Positions 32,503 to 42,089 are shown, numbered from the stretch's first letter. The stretch is DNA of 64,000 nucleotides from Microcoleus asticus IPMA8 (GCF_013179805.1 NZ_SRRZ01000001.1:62001-126000); one strand, 5' to 3'. Notes: generated by a model from the sequence alone, not told the origin. Numbers and translations: made by a program.

Positions 32503-32950
32503 GACTTAGAAAAAAAATATACTCCTGTCATTGTGAGGGCAGCGAAGCAATTGCAATGTGAAGATTGTTCATTAACGCCGGGTTTTTTCCTGTCTCTAGT
32601 TGCCAATAGCTCGCTACACATTTATGCCAACAAGTCAAGTTAAATTTATTTACGATATTTAGGATTGCAGTTTGAGGCACACAGACTGTGGGTGCGATCG
32701 CCTCTGCAAAATCCTGAATTTTATATAAAAGCCCAGCGGACAAAAGGTTTCAAGAGCTAAAACTCAACAGAAAAACTCGAAAACACATAATATTAACTTA
32801 TGTTATCAAGGAAAGTATGTTAAGAAAAGTAGCAAAATTTTAAGGTTAGTTGCAAAACGCAGGCTGTTGTCACCCCCGCAGAGGCAAGAATGGTAGCTTT
32901 GATCGCATAGATGTAAGTTTTCAGCTTAACAGCTACCAACAATAAAAAAT
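32503..32950. other. Gene-free region
   Basis: No supported gene. At about 32530 there is a GTGAGGGCAGCGAAGCAATTGCA segment resembling a dispersed GCGAAGCAAT repeat. The rest is AT-rich leader for the small gene at 32951. Confidence 0.6.
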
Positions 32951-33127
32951 ATGTACGACAAACGTCCGGATAGAGATTTGGCGAGTGCTGCTGTAACTGC
33001 GGCTCTGGGAGCTGGGGTCGTTACCTCTTTTGCGGTTAGCAGAGGTCAAAACCCGCTGGTAGCCATCGGAATTACTGTTTTTGCAGCGGGAGTAGCTGTA
33101 CTTTGCGATCGGTTCGGCTTAATTTAA
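32951..33127 (+). CDS. Small membrane protein, 58 residues, unknown function
   Basis: MYDKRPDRDLASAAVTAALG opens a 58-residue frame with two hydrophobic stretches (about 10-30 and 36-53) joined by SRGQNP, a helical hairpin pattern. A strong terminator hairpin follows at 33165-33208, which supports a short independent transcript. No ribosome site is obvious apart from A-rich sequence. The family is not recognised. Confidence 0.6.
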   Translation: MYDKRPDRDLASAAVTAALGAGVVTSFAVSRGQNPLVAIGITVFAAGVAVLCDRFGLI

Positions 33128-33164
33128 GCGATCGTCGATTTTTTAATACAAAGTCAACTTATCA

Positions 33165-33208
33165 AAAAATCCCCGCCCTATTTGCAACTAACAAAGGTGG
33201 GGATTTTT
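33165..33208 (+). terminator. Intrinsic terminator of the 58-residue gene
   Basis: AAAAATCCCCGCC (33165-33177) pairs with GGTGGGGATTTTT (33196-33208) over 13 bases including one G-T pair, ending in a T5 tract. It lies 37 bases past the stop codon. Confidence 0.75.
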
Positions 33209-33653
33209 ATTGGCTCCTTTTTCGGTCAATCAGCGGTACTTTCCTAGACGCACTCGCCACATCAAAAAACGGGTTTCTTAACAAAAAACCTGTACTTTCA
33301 GCCTTTTTCCCAGACAACAAATTAAGGTGATGACAGCCTGCGCGCAAGTCTTGTGGTAATTTCATCGGCAGCCAGATAAAATATTAGCCAGCACTACCCC
33401 AGAACTTATTGTCTTTTGGCATTAAAGGCTAAGACTATGCCTGCCAACTTTTTTCGTGACACTCGCGTCTCTATAAACAGCGATGCTATCTTGGTTTTTA
33501 CCTGTAATTATTTTTGAAGGTAAAAAATTTTCAAATACGGGTGCTTCGTGCAAACAGGTAAAACTTAGCCTTGATAGATCCACAGCAGCCCAAAGCTCAG
33601 CTTGAGTTTGCTCGTAAACCCCACCCACAATTTCACATTCACAGTAAAAAGTT
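33209..33653. other. Gene-free region before the peptidoglycan-binding gene
   Basis: No gene or strong structure is recognised, apart from two short CGGGTTTCTTAAC/ACCTGTACTTTC segments of the dispersed AACCCGGTTTC type near 33270-33300. Confidence 0.5.
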
Positions 33654-35231
33654 ATGGAATCCCTCGCCTACCTCGAACTTGCTCTTGTTTGCGAAGCACC
33701 CGCAGAGTCGAAAATTTTTGATGGGCCCAAGTGGCAAAACCTATCGAGTCAGACTTATGTCCGTTTGCTGTCTTTGGCTTTGATGCTGTCGGTTTTGAGT
33801 GCAGCCGGTGCGGCTTTTGCTCAAATAGATCCGGGATATCCAAATTTGCGATCGGTTCAAGACAGGTTGCGGGAGCTCGGCTATTTTCCCAGATCTTCGA
33901 CAGGTCAACTCGGCCCGGTTACTAAACAAGCTCTGACTAATTTTCAGCGAGACTATCAACTGTCGCTGACTGGCCGGCCCGATCGAGCTACGGTGATAGC
34001 ACTCAACAGTTTTGCCGGGGATGACGATCGACCTTTTAAAACTATTTATACCAATTATCGGGAACTGGGTTTTGGAGACGCGGGTGCAGATGTTTCGGCT
34101 CTCCAGCGCAGGTTGAAGCAGCTAGGCTACTTCAGCGCGCATCCCACAGGAAGTTTTCGCGAAGTTACTCAAAATGCGGTTAGATACTTCCAGCGAATTA
34201 ATCGACTGCGGGTGACTGGAGTTGCCGACAGGCAAACTTTAGCTTTGCTGTTTGGTTCCACCCGGCCGGTTCCCCCCGTTACCCTTCCGGGGGATATTTC
34301 GGGAAATGGCGGTTGCAAGGGGCTGCGGTTTGGGGACAGAGGGGCGACGGTAGACTTGATCCAGCGACAGCTAAAAGCTTTGGGCTATTTTGAAGGCGGC
34401 GTTGACGGCAAGTTTCGCGAACGCACTCTCTACGCTGTGACTCGTTTTCAGCAAGATTACAATCTGGTTTCTGACGGCTGCGCTGACACGGCTACTTTGA
34501 GTGCTATCGATTTCCAGATGAGGCAAGCTGAAATTACCTCGTGGAGTGAGGAAGATGACCCACAGAGTAATGCCGAAGATTTTCTGGAGTTGGGCGATAG
34601 AGGCAGACAAGTAGAATTTGTGCAGCGGAGGCTGCAAGAATTGGGTTATTACAGGAGCCAGATTCACGGTTGGTTCGATCGACCAACTCAGGCAGCTTTG
34701 ATCCGCTTTCAGAGGGATAGCGGGCTGTTCGGTACTGGAAGGGTCGATCGCAGCACTCGATCGGCTTTGCGGCAAGGCAACAGGCAGGCCGCAGCGCCTG
34801 TGCCACAAATCACTGCTGGTCTGCGACGGGGTGATACTGGGCCTGCTGTCCGACAACTTCAGTCTTCGCTCAGAAGTCGGGGCAAAAACCCCGGCCCGGT
34901 GAACGGAGTGTTTGGAGCCGAGACCGAGTTTGCGGTGCTGTCGTTTCAGCAGGAACGCAATTTGTCACCGGCGACGGGTATTGCCACTCCGGCGACTTTG
35001 GCTGCGCTCCAAAATGGATTACCTGGGCGGGTGGCTGTTCGTGCTGTTCCAATTAACAGCAGTTTTAACTCTCGATCGAGCATTCAGCAATTACAAAGGC
35101 GGCTGCAAGACCTCGGCTTTTACACAGGCTCGATCAGCGGAGTTTTGGATGCTTCGACGAGAGACGCCCTCGATCGAGCTCAGCGCAGTTACGGGGTCAG
35201 CAGCGACGATTTGTTGAGCCAAACTTTTTAG
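33654..35231 (+). CDS. Secreted protein with six peptidoglycan-binding repeats
   Basis: The 525-residue protein has an unusually long N-terminus (MESLAYLELALVCEAPA) followed by a hydrophobic segment ending AAGAAFAQ (about 38-56), a probable signal peptide. Six PG_binding_1-like units follow, each with the pattern GxxVxxLQxxLxxLGYF and a later FQxxxGL motif (examples: ADVSALQRRLKQLGYF, ATVDLIQRQLKALGYF, RQVEFVQRRLQELGYY). There is no catalytic domain. It probably acts as a periplasmic cell-wall binding scaffold. The ATG at 33654 is retained because the same N-terminal pattern is known in cyanobacterial homologues; a later start would still give the signal peptide. Confidence 0.87.
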   Translation: MESLAYLELALVCEAPAESKIFDGPKWQNLSSQTYVRLLSLALMLSVLSAAGAAFAQIDPGYPNLRSVQDRLRELGYFPRSSTGQLGPVTKQALTNFQRDYQLSLTGRPDRATVIALNSFAGDDDRPFKTIYTNYRELGFGDAGADVSALQRRLKQLGYFSAHPTGSFREVTQNAVRYFQRINRLRVTGVADRQTLALLFGSTRPVPPVTLPGDISGNGGCKGLRFGDRGATVDLIQRQLKALGYFEGGVDGKFRERTLYAVTRFQQDYNLVSDGCADTATLSAIDFQMRQAEITSWSEEDDPQSNAEDFLELGDRGRQVEFVQRRLQELGYYRSQIHGWFDRPTQAALIRFQRDSGLFGTGRVDRSTRSALRQGNRQAAAPVPQITAGLRRGDTGPAVRQLQSSLRSRGKNPGPVNGVFGAETEFAVLSFQQERNLSPATGIATPATLAALQNGLPGRVAVRAVPINSSFNSRSSIQQLQRRLQDLGFYTGSISGVLDASTRDALDRAQRSYGVSSDDLLSQTF

Positions 35232-35408
35232 CCCCAGGCTTGCGGACGCTACATCAAATAAATCGGGTTTCTCGTTTCCGACTCATTCCTGAAATGATGT
35301 ATTTTTCTTAAGAAACCCGGTTTCTGCGTAACTGCGATCGCACTTGCGCCGAAGAGTTTTGTTAAAAAAGGTAACAAGCCGTACTTGAAATGCGAAAATA
35401 GTGCATTG

Positions 35409-35936
35409 TCACTCGATTAAATCCGGGGCGCTGCTGCCGTGCTGGGCGATCGACCTCGGACAAGACCAATTGCTGGAAACCAAAGACGGCCATCCCATCC
35501 GCAAAGCTTCGTGGCACACCGTATGAATGGTTAGCTGGCAGTCTAGCAGGTGCAACCCAGACTTTTCAGCTTGCTTCAGGCCAATTTTTAAAATCGAATC
35601 GTTGTTAAATTCGATCGTTCTGTTGCACTGAACGCAGACTAGGTGGTGGTGGTGATGCGGGTAAGGCTGGTTTATTTCATAGTGTTTGTGACCTTCTGCT
35701 AGTTCGAGTTCGCGTAGCAGGCTCATCCTTGCCATTAACTTTAAAGTTCGGTAAATGGTGGATAAGCTAATGTTTTCTCCGCGATTTTTTAACAAAGTGT
35801 ACAAATCCTCCGCACTCAGGTGATTGCCTTTGGGGAGGTTCTGAAACACGTGCAAGATGGTTTCCCGTTGGGGAGTCATCCGCCAGCCTTTGTCATTGAG
35901 TTCGGATTTGAATGAGGACGCGGTATAAAGTGCCAT
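35409..35936 (-). CDS. fur: Fur family iron-responsive repressor
   Basis: The 175-residue protein has a winged-helix DNA-binding half (GWRMTPQRETIL, LSAEDLYTLLKNRG, ISLSTIYRTLKLMARM) and a metal-binding dimerisation half with EGHKHYEINQPYPHHHHHLVCVQC and LLDCQLTIHTVCHEAL. The sequence fits the FurA branch of cyanobacteria, a heme- and Fe-sensing repressor of iron uptake. The C-terminal extension (about 30 residues after the last metal motif) is longer than usual and only one clear CxxC is present. It is preceded by AT-rich sequence that could hold its own operator. Confidence 0.9.
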   Translation of the reverse strand: MALYTASSFKSELNDKGWRMTPQRETILHVFQNLPKGNHLSAEDLYTLLKNRGENISLSTIYRTLKLMARMSLLRELELAEGHKHYEINQPYPHHHHHLVCVQCNRTIEFNNDSILKIGLKQAEKSGLHLLDCQLTIHTVCHEALRMGWPSLVSSNWSCPRSIAQHGSSAPDLIE

Positions 35937-36203
35937 AGTGACCCTCTCAAGAAAGTCTGCCTATTGACAATAATACACAACGATCGAGATATTTTGCAAA
36001 TATCGCAGCTTATTGAAAAAAGATTGATGAAAAAAATTGATTTTTGATATTTTTTGACTTTTAACAAGCTTTATGACTTGCTGCAGAGGACAGAGAAGTT
36101 GTTTAGAAGTAAAAATTGTTACTTCTGCCTCATGCCTCATGCCTTCTGCACAAGTGCCAAATGCCTCGCTCCCTGATTAATCGCGCTGACTGGCCAGCCA
36201 AAT

Positions 36204-37469
36204 TTAAGTCAGAGACTCCAGATAGTCGCGCACGCGGTTGCGGCGCTTGGGTTGGCGGAGTTTTTGCAAAGCTTTAGCTTCAATTTGGCGGACTCGCTCG
36301 CGGGACAAGTCGAGAGCACGACCGATTTCTGCCAGCGAATAGGGGTGTCCGTCACCCAAACCAAACCGCATCAGAATTACATCTCGCTCGCGGCTGGTCA
36401 AATCTGCCAGCAGTTGCTGCAAGTCGCGGTGCAGAGCTTCTCGCATCAGCATTTCTTCTGGCGATACGCAGTCGGTTTCGAGCAAGTCGCCCAACTCTGT
36501 ATCTTTTTCGTTGCCCACTTTAGTTTCCAGAGAAACAGACCGGGGGACTCGCAGTAAAACTTCTCGGACTTGGGGCGCGGTCATGTCCAACTCGACAGCG
36601 ATGTCTTCGATCGTAGCTGTCCGACCTTTTTCTTGAGAAATTTTGCGCTGGGCTTTTTTGATTTTGTTAAGTTTTTCGGTGATGTGAACCGGGAGGCGAA
36701 TGGTGCGGCTTTGAGTAGCGATAGCCCGCGTAATTCCCTGCCGAATCCACCAGTAGGCATAGGTGCTAAACCGGTAGCCCCGCGTCGGGTCAAACTTTTC
36801 TACAGCTCGCTCCAGTCCTAGAGTACCTTCTTGTATTAAATCGAGCAATTCTAAACCGCGATTTTGATATTTTTTCGCCACCGAAACCACCAGGCGCAGG
36901 TTCGCCTTAATCATGTGGTCTTTAGCTTCGACGCCTTCAGCTTGAATTCTTTCGATCGCCTCGACCGTCATCTCGGCTAACTCTGCCCACTGGCGCTTGC
37001 CTTCGGACATAATTTGCTTGAGTTCTGGCACGTCACCGACACCGGCGGTTAAGGCCCAGCGTTCCAGGGAAGGTTTATGTCCTAACTGTGCGGCCAAGCG
37101 ATCGCGCACCTCAATTAAATGCACGAAGCGCCCAATTAGCCCTTCTTCCTGAGAGGCGACCGTGTTGCGTAATTCCAGCAATTTGATATAGCGCTGAACT
37201 TTTTGAGCTTCCGAGACTTCTTCGTCTCTACCCAAGAGACGAACCCGACCTATTTCTTGGAGGTACAGGCGCACTAAATCTGTAGTGCGACGGCTGGCGT
37301 TTTTTTGCAATTTGGCTGCTGGGTCTGCATCTTCTGTCTCTGCTGGGTATTGGTCGAGCAGTTCGTCTCCAGCTTCTTCAGCATCTTCATCCAACACATC
37401 ACCTTGCAAGGGATTGACTCGCAGTTGTTCGTCGAATTCAGCTTCAGCGTAAAAAGAGGTGGCTGGCAT
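36204..37469 (-). CDS. sigC: Group 2 sigma factor, SigC-like
   Basis: The 421-residue RNA polymerase sigma factor has region 1.2 (DLVRLYLQEIGRVRLL), region 2 (LRLVVSVAKKYQNRGLELLD and FSTYAYWWIRQGITRAI for -10 recognition), region 3 (LPVHITEKLNKIKKAQR), and region 4.2 (YSLAEIGRALDLSRERVRQI). It has the acidic N-terminus MPATSFYAEAEF of the SigC branch and lacks the long N-terminal region of the primary SigA; it is therefore non-essential group 2. SigC proteins act in stationary phase, heat or carbon/nitrogen responses. The branch assignment within group 2 is less certain than the family. Confidence 0.87.
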   Translation of the reverse strand: MPATSFYAEAEFDEQLRVNPLQGDVLDEDAEEAGDELLDQYPAETEDADPAAKLQKNASRRTTDLVRLYLQEIGRVRLLGRDEEVSEAQKVQRYIKLLELRNTVASQEEGLIGRFVHLIEVRDRLAAQLGHKPSLERWALTAGVGDVPELKQIMSEGKRQWAELAEMTVEAIERIQAEGVEAKDHMIKANLRLVVSVAKKYQNRGLELLDLIQEGTLGLERAVEKFDPTRGYRFSTYAYWWIRQGITRAIATQSRTIRLPVHITEKLNKIKKAQRKISQEKGRTATIEDIAVELDMTAPQVREVLLRVPRSVSLETKVGNEKDTELGDLLETDCVSPEEMLMREALHRDLQQLLADLTSRERDVILMRFGLGDGHPYSLAEIGRALDLSRERVRQIEAKALQKLRQPKRRNRVRDYLESLT

Positions 37470-38431
37470 AGTGATTTTCTCAGTTGCTCCGGGTGAAAAG
37501 ATGCTACGCTTAGCGGCTATTTATAATTATGATGCCCACTTTGTTAAGACGAAGCATCACCGCTTTGTGTTTCTTTACTAACTTTCCTGACTTTTCTGCT
37601 GTTGTTCGATCGAACTTTTGCTGCCCCACTTGTTTTACCAAGATTCTGGAAAACGCTAAGAACTTTCTGATGTAACAGGTTGAAGGCCCGAAAAGTATGT
37701 TGTACTTCTTTGTTTATGTAGCTAGTATAGATAGTGACTGGCTAGAAACAAGTGACGTTAGTCAGAAGTTAAGTTAATCTTCATCACCGATAACCTGGTT
37801 CCCGATCACTTCGGAAAATTATCCATTTTTTTAATAAAACTTTATATAACTCGGCGCTCTTGATTAAATACCCAGCAGTGAGCGCAGAAGTTTAATCCAC
37901 TACAGTATATGAGCTTCTGAGTTGGTACAGTCCGCATTACCGAGTTATTGGCTGACTCAAAAACCCGGTTTCTTCCTCAAACTTCTAGATTAAAACCTAG
38001 AAGTTTGAGGGAGAAACCCGGTTTCTCAATGTCTTTGGCGTAAGTCGCGACTTTGAGGGGGCGATCTGCTGATAATTTTTTTGCTGTTCGCTGCTGCTTC
38101 CGGGTTAACATCACCCAAGAGCGCCAGCATCAAAAACCTGTTTTTTTGCACGCGGCCTGCAACAACGCTCAACTTAAAATTGCTAAGTAGGCCAGCGGAA
38201 AAAAAACCATAGTATCTTGTAGGGGTCGGTTTAACTAAGAGCGCAAATACCAGCGAGTAGATGGCTGCAAAACCCTGCAATTAAAATTGCTAAGTAGGTC
38301 AGCGGCAAAAAACCATAGTATCTTGTAGAGGCGGGTTTAACTAAGAGCGCAAATACCAGGGAGGAGACGGCTGCAAAACCTGCCCTCCCTATGTTGACTG
38401 TTGACTGTTATGTTAATTTGTAGCCACCTAC
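37470..38431. other. Gene-free region of about 960 bases, repeat-rich
   Basis: No supported gene. It contains a 14-bp perfect hairpin CCTCAAACTTCTAG (37975-37988 with 37997-38010) flanked on both sides by AAACCCGGTTTCT, and a tandem 107-bp duplication (38174-38383). Confidence 0.7.
38174..38383. repeat. Tandem duplication of a 107-bp unit
   Basis: Two head-to-tail copies start at 38174 and 38281 with TTAAAATTGCTAAGTAGG and share CCATAGTATCTTGTAG, GTTTAACTAAGAGCGCAAAT and GGCTGCAAAACC. Differences are scattered substitutions and single-base indels. There is no shared reading frame of note. Confidence 0.85.
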
Positions 38432-39301
38432 TTAGCGCGGGTAAAGTTTCATCAGTTCCCTCACCTGTTCGGCGTGATACGAACTGCGAGTTAAGGGAGA
38501 AGCGACAACTTGCAAGAATCCCAAAGATTCGCCAAACTTTCTCCAAGCATCAAACTGTTCTGGAGGCACAAAGTTTTCTACGTTCAAGTGCTTTTGAGTC
38601 GGTTGCAGGTACTGTCCAACTGTTAGAATATCGCAGCCGACAGCCCGCAAGTCTTCCATCGCCTCCCGAATTTCGGCGTCTGTTTCTCCGAGCCCCACCA
38701 TGATGCCGGATTTGGTGTAAACCCCAGGTGCGAGTTCGCGGCTTCGCTGCAATAGTTCCAAGGTGCGATCGTACTTTCCTTGCGGCCGCACCTTGCGGTA
38801 AAGTCGCTTTACGGTTTCGGTATTGTGGTTGAGTACCTCTGGCCGGGCTGCGAGAATGATTTCTAAAGCCTGCCAGTTGCCGCACAAGTCGGGAATCAAA
38901 ACTTCTATAGTTGTATCGGGCATCGCACAGCGCACTGCTTGAATACACTCGACAAACTGAGACGCGCCCCCATCCGGCAAATCGTCCCGGTTGACAGAGG
39001 TAATCACGACGTGGTTGAGTTTGAGCCGCTGCACCGCTTGTGCCAATCTTTGGGGTTCTGTGGGATCTAAAGCTTGGGGCTTTTTCTCAAAATCTATGTC
39101 GCAGTAAGGACAGGCGCGGGTACAAGCCGGGCCCATAATCAAAAATGTCGCAGTACCTGCGTTAAAGCATTCGCCGATGTTCGGACACGAAGCCTCTTCG
39201 CAAACCGTATTCAGGGCTAAATCGCGCAAAATTTCTTTGACGTTGCCGACGCGCTCCCACTGGGGGGCTTTAACTCGCAACCACTGGGGCTTAACTGTCA
39301 C
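38432..39301 (-). CDS. lipA: Lipoyl synthase
   Basis: The 289-residue radical SAM enzyme inserts two sulfur atoms into octanoyl-carrier proteins to form lipoate. Both iron-sulfur sites are visible: CEEASCPNIGEC for the auxiliary cluster and CTRACPYCDI (CxxxCxxC) for the SAM cluster, plus the C-terminal RSSYHAEQ motif, where Ser ligates the auxiliary cluster. The length is normal for the family. It is monocistronic here with lipB elsewhere. Confidence 0.96.
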   Translation of the reverse strand: MTVKPQWLRVKAPQWERVGNVKEILRDLALNTVCEEASCPNIGECFNAGTATFLIMGPACTRACPYCDIDFEKKPQALDPTEPQRLAQAVQRLKLNHVVITSVNRDDLPDGGASQFVECIQAVRCAMPDTTIEVLIPDLCGNWQALEIILAARPEVLNHNTETVKRLYRKVRPQGKYDRTLELLQRSRELAPGVYTKSGIMVGLGETDAEIREAMEDLRAVGCDILTVGQYLQPTQKHLNVENFVPPEQFDAWRKFGESLGFLQVVASPLTRSSYHAEQVRELMKLYPR

Positions 39302-39398
39302 GTCTGTCTCCGCCTGAGTAGTGTTTTACAAATCATTATATACGAGCTTGCTAAATTTTAACTTGAATGTGATAAGCTTAAAATCTAGTGACTAATTT

Positions 39399-39472
39399 CG
39401 GGATGTAGCGCAGCTTGGTAGCGCACCTCGTTCGGGACGAGGGGGTCGCAGGTTCAAATCCTGTCATCCCGA
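39399..39472 (+). tRNA. tRNA-Pro (anticodon CGG)
   Basis: The 74-nt cloverleaf has acceptor arm CGGGATG with CATCCCG, discriminator A, D-loop AGCTTGGTAGC, anticodon stem CCTCG/CGAGG with loop TTCGGGA (anticodon CGG, reads CCG), and T-loop GTTCAAATC. CCA is not encoded. Confidence 0.95.
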
Positions 39473-39926
39473 TTATACAATTAAATTGGATATGCCCCAG
39501 CAAGTGAGTGTGTTTTGGGCGATCGTCCGGGTGTGTATATTTGTAGTACGCATAAATTAGTCGATGGGGCGATCTATCGTTTTAATTTGTCTTTGCTAAA
39601 AAATCAACTGTAGCGACTGTTTTGGCAGATGGAATTAGAGAATAAGGCGTAAAGAATCAGAGCAGCAATAGAGAGTAGAGAGCAAGTCTTTGCGTTCTCA
39701 CTCTGTGAGGGTTTGGGACTGTGTTTAATAATACGTACTTGCTCAATGCTGAGAAATTTTGCTAAGGTTTGAAACCGAAGGCAAGTATACATACTGCAAT
39801 AATTCTTAAATACACTTTTATTAAATTTTACATCTTCAGATATATGTATTAATAGATGAATGAGCTTATAATAAGATTTAATTGCTAGCTGTTCTCAAAT
39901 TAACCCACAAACCGGAGGATATTCCA
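39473..39926. other. Gene-free region between tRNA-Pro and the EAL gene
   Basis: No supported gene. A 62-codon minus-strand frame near 39604-39792 lacks a ribosome site and recognisable motif. The EAL gene leader has GGAGG at 39914-39918. Confidence 0.6.
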
Positions 39927-41048
39927 ATGCAAAAAAGTGGCAAAGCCTTCGGCTCCTGCTCTCGCTGCGAAACACTACCCGCCAAAATAGAGGGAAGGGG
40001 AGGTCTGTACCTGTGGTTTCCAGTATCGCACACCCTGAATAAAGTTATTTCTGCACTGACCAAGGATCAACTTGAATTTCGGCTGTTAGAAGAGAGCAAG
40101 TGTTTGTACATTATGCTTGAGGGAATAGCCAAAGAAAAGTTTAACGCCCTAGCATCATCGGTGCTGACAACTCAAGAGTTGAAAAAGACAAAAGTTTTGT
40201 GGATGCGCGAAGTTGACCAGCCTAAATTTAGCGATTTTTATCGCAGCACTTCCTTAGACAGTTTTATTAACTTCAGTAACTCTGATTGGCTGTTAGATTT
40301 ATTGTCCGAAGAACGCATTACTACACATTTTCAGCCCATTGTTTATACCTCAGATACTTCTAAAATTTTTGCCCACGAAGCGCTGCTCCGAGGAATTGAC
40401 GAGCAAGGAAACTTAATTTATCCGGGTCGGATTTTTGCCCAAGCAGAATCAGCAGGCCTAATTTTTCAACTAGATGTTTTAGCCCGGACTCGCGCTATCC
40501 GCGAAGCCCATGTTTACGATATCAAAGAACTACTTTTTATTAATTTTTCTCCCACTTCAGTTTACGATCCCGCTACGTGCCTGCGAAGAACAGTACAGGC
40601 TATTGATGAATCGGGAATTCCTCACAGCAATATTGTTTTTGAAGTAGCGGAATCTCAGCACCCTCCTGATATCGATCACTTGATTAATATTCTGAGTTTT
40701 TACCGAGAGGCGGGATTTTTAATTGCTTTGGACGATTTTGGCAGCGGTTCTTCTAATTTAAATTTGATGCACCAACTGCGTCCAGATTTTATTAAGTTGG
40801 ATATGCAATTGATTCGCAACGTCCATCAAGATTATTATAAGGCACTCATTACTGAAAAGATGTTAGAAATTGCCGCTCAATTAGGAATTAAAACTGTTGC
40901 TGAAGGTGTGGAAACTTTGGAGGAGTTTGAGTGGGTGCGAGAACGGGGAGCAACTTTGGTTCAAGGTTATTTGATTGCTAAGCCGACTTCTCCCCCGATC
41001 GCAGTTACGAGCTATATTGGTCCTGAACCACTACCTATGTCTGCTTAA
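39927..41048 (+). CDS. EAL-domain protein (cyclic di-GMP phosphodiesterase)
   Basis: The 373-residue protein has an N-terminal segment (1-120) with a CSRCE cysteine pair near residue 12, then an EAL domain (about 125-365). Key motifs are intact: EALLRG (EAL), FINFSP (Asn ligand), VFEVAES (Glu), LDDFGSG (both Asp), FIKLD (Lys), AEGVET (Glu), and QGYLIAKP. All residues for two-metal hydrolysis of cyclic di-GMP to pGpG are present, so an active enzyme is likely. No GGDEF, PAS or membrane segment is attached. The ATG at 39927 is chosen because GGAGG precedes it by 8 bases. Confidence 0.9.
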   Translation: MQKSGKAFGSCSRCETLPAKIEGRGGLYLWFPVSHTLNKVISALTKDQLEFRLLEESKCLYIMLEGIAKEKFNALASSVLTTQELKKTKVLWMREVDQPKFSDFYRSTSLDSFINFSNSDWLLDLLSEERITTHFQPIVYTSDTSKIFAHEALLRGIDEQGNLIYPGRIFAQAESAGLIFQLDVLARTRAIREAHVYDIKELLFINFSPTSVYDPATCLRRTVQAIDESGIPHSNIVFEVAESQHPPDIDHLINILSFYREAGFLIALDDFGSGSSNLNLMHQLRPDFIKLDMQLIRNVHQDYYKALITEKMLEIAAQLGIKTVAEGVETLEEFEWVRERGATLVQGYLIAKPTSPPIAVTSYIGPEPLPMSA

Positions 41049-41081
41049 ATGGTTTTCAGTTGCGATTTGGCCCTACATTTG

Positions 41082-41200
41082 CTCGTTTCCAGGCAGAGCC
41101 TGAGGACGCATATCGGGAAGCTTTGTCTCCATTAAAATGAGACAAGAGTTTGGAGGCAGAGCCTCCGGATCTTCATTACCAGGCTTTGCCTGGTAACGAG
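41082..41200. repeat. 119-bp palindromic element after the EAL gene
   Basis: Outer ends CTCGTTTCCAGGC (41082-41094) and GCCTGGTAACGAG (41188-41200) are inverted with one mismatch. Inside are nested small hairpins such as GAGGCAGAGCCTC and TACCAGGCTTTGCCTGGTA. It may also serve as a terminator between the converging EAL and SDR genes. Confidence 0.65.
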
Positions 41201-41213
41201 AATAACTAGCACT

Positions 41214-42089
41214 TTAAACGCTCAAATTGCGCCGCAGAAAGCTTTCTAGGGATTCCATTCTCATGCCGTAGATTGATTCCAAGTTTTGCACTTGTTCCGG
41301 AGTGCAGAAATACTCATTACCCAGCAATACCCGCAAAGTTCCTAAGTCTTTTTGAGCTTGAGGATTCAATAAACCCAAGGCATTTCTCAAACCGTCAAAC
41401 ACAACCAGCGGCGGGTTGATTACCATAGGTTCGCGATTGAATAAGCGTCCAAAAATGCGGGGAATGTCGTCTCTTGTCAGCACATCCGGGCCACCGACTC
41501 GCAGAATTTGGTTGCGGGCGCCTTCGACTGTTGGCGAGTCTGCGGCAATCTTTGCTAAGTCGTCGGTACTGACAACAGAGGTGCGGTTTTTGCCGTCGCC
41601 AATCAGCAGGTAAAGTCCGGTTTCTCGAAATCTTGCTGCTAGCGGTAACAAGCTGGAAGCAAAACCTGCTGGCCGCAAGATTGTATAATTCAAGCCGCTG
41701 TTTTGCAGGTATTTTTCTACTTCTCGCTTGGCTTTAAATACTGCGGAATCTTCGTATCCTCGATCGACTCCCAGTACCGAAACAAAGACAAAGTGCTGCA
41801 CTCCTGCTTCTTTGGCGCAGTCAATCAATTCTATGTTAGCGCGGTAGTGTACTGCTTGAACGTCGCCGCCGGTGCCGTGGCTGCTGATGATGTACTGCAC
41901 TCCTTGGCAGGCTTTTTTAATATCTTTGTCTTGTTTTAAGTCGCCGATAAAAATCTCGGCGCCTCGGTTTTCTAGTTCTGAGTAGCGAGATGCGAGGCGA
42001 ACGAATGCGCGGACAGGCTTCTCTTGCTGTGTGATTTCTCGTACAATTCGGCGGCCTAGTGCGCCTGTTGCTCCGGTTACTAAGAACAT
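41214..42089 (-). CDS. NAD(P)-binding protein (atypical SDR, NmrA/YcfA-like)
   Basis: The 291-residue Rossmann-fold protein starts MFLVTGATGALGRRIVRE (nucleotide-binding GxxGxxG) and continues with FIGDLKQDKDIKKAC and TILRPAGFASSLLPLA. This is the NAD(P)H-binding family related to plant HCF173/Ycf39-like and NmrA proteins; it lacks the classical YxxxK catalytic pair, so it may bind NADPH as a sensor or assembly factor rather than reduce a substrate. The start at 42089 excludes 24 upstream codons that translate a dispersed repeat. Confidence 0.82.
   Translation of the reverse strand: MFLVTGATGALGRRIVREITQQEKPVRAFVRLASRYSELENRGAEIFIGDLKQDKDIKKACQGVQYIISSHGTGGDVQAVHYRANIELIDCAKEAGVQHFVFVSVLGVDRGYEDSAVFKAKREVEKYLQNSGLNYTILRPAGFASSLLPLAARFRETGLYLLIGDGKNRTSVVSTDDLAKIAADSPTVEGARNQILRVGGPDVLTRDDIPRIFGRLFNREPMVINPPLVVFDGLRNALGLLNPQAQKDLGTLRVLLGNEYFCTPEQVQNLESIYGMRMESLESFLRRNLSV

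Noticed and set aside
33103..33330. 75-codon plus-strand frame after the 58-residue gene
   Set aside because: Begins inside the small gene in another frame and runs through its terminator.
34371..34856. 161-codon minus-strand frame in the peptidoglycan-binding gene
   Set aside because: Antisense to clear PG_binding_1 repeats; no known motif.
36204..37469. Primary sigma factor SigA
   Set aside because: Lacks the long region 1.1 and non-conserved domain; the MPATSFY N-terminus points to SigC.
39604..39792. 62-codon minus-strand gene near tRNA-Pro
   Set aside because: No ribosome site, no recognised motif, and AT-rich intergenic composition.
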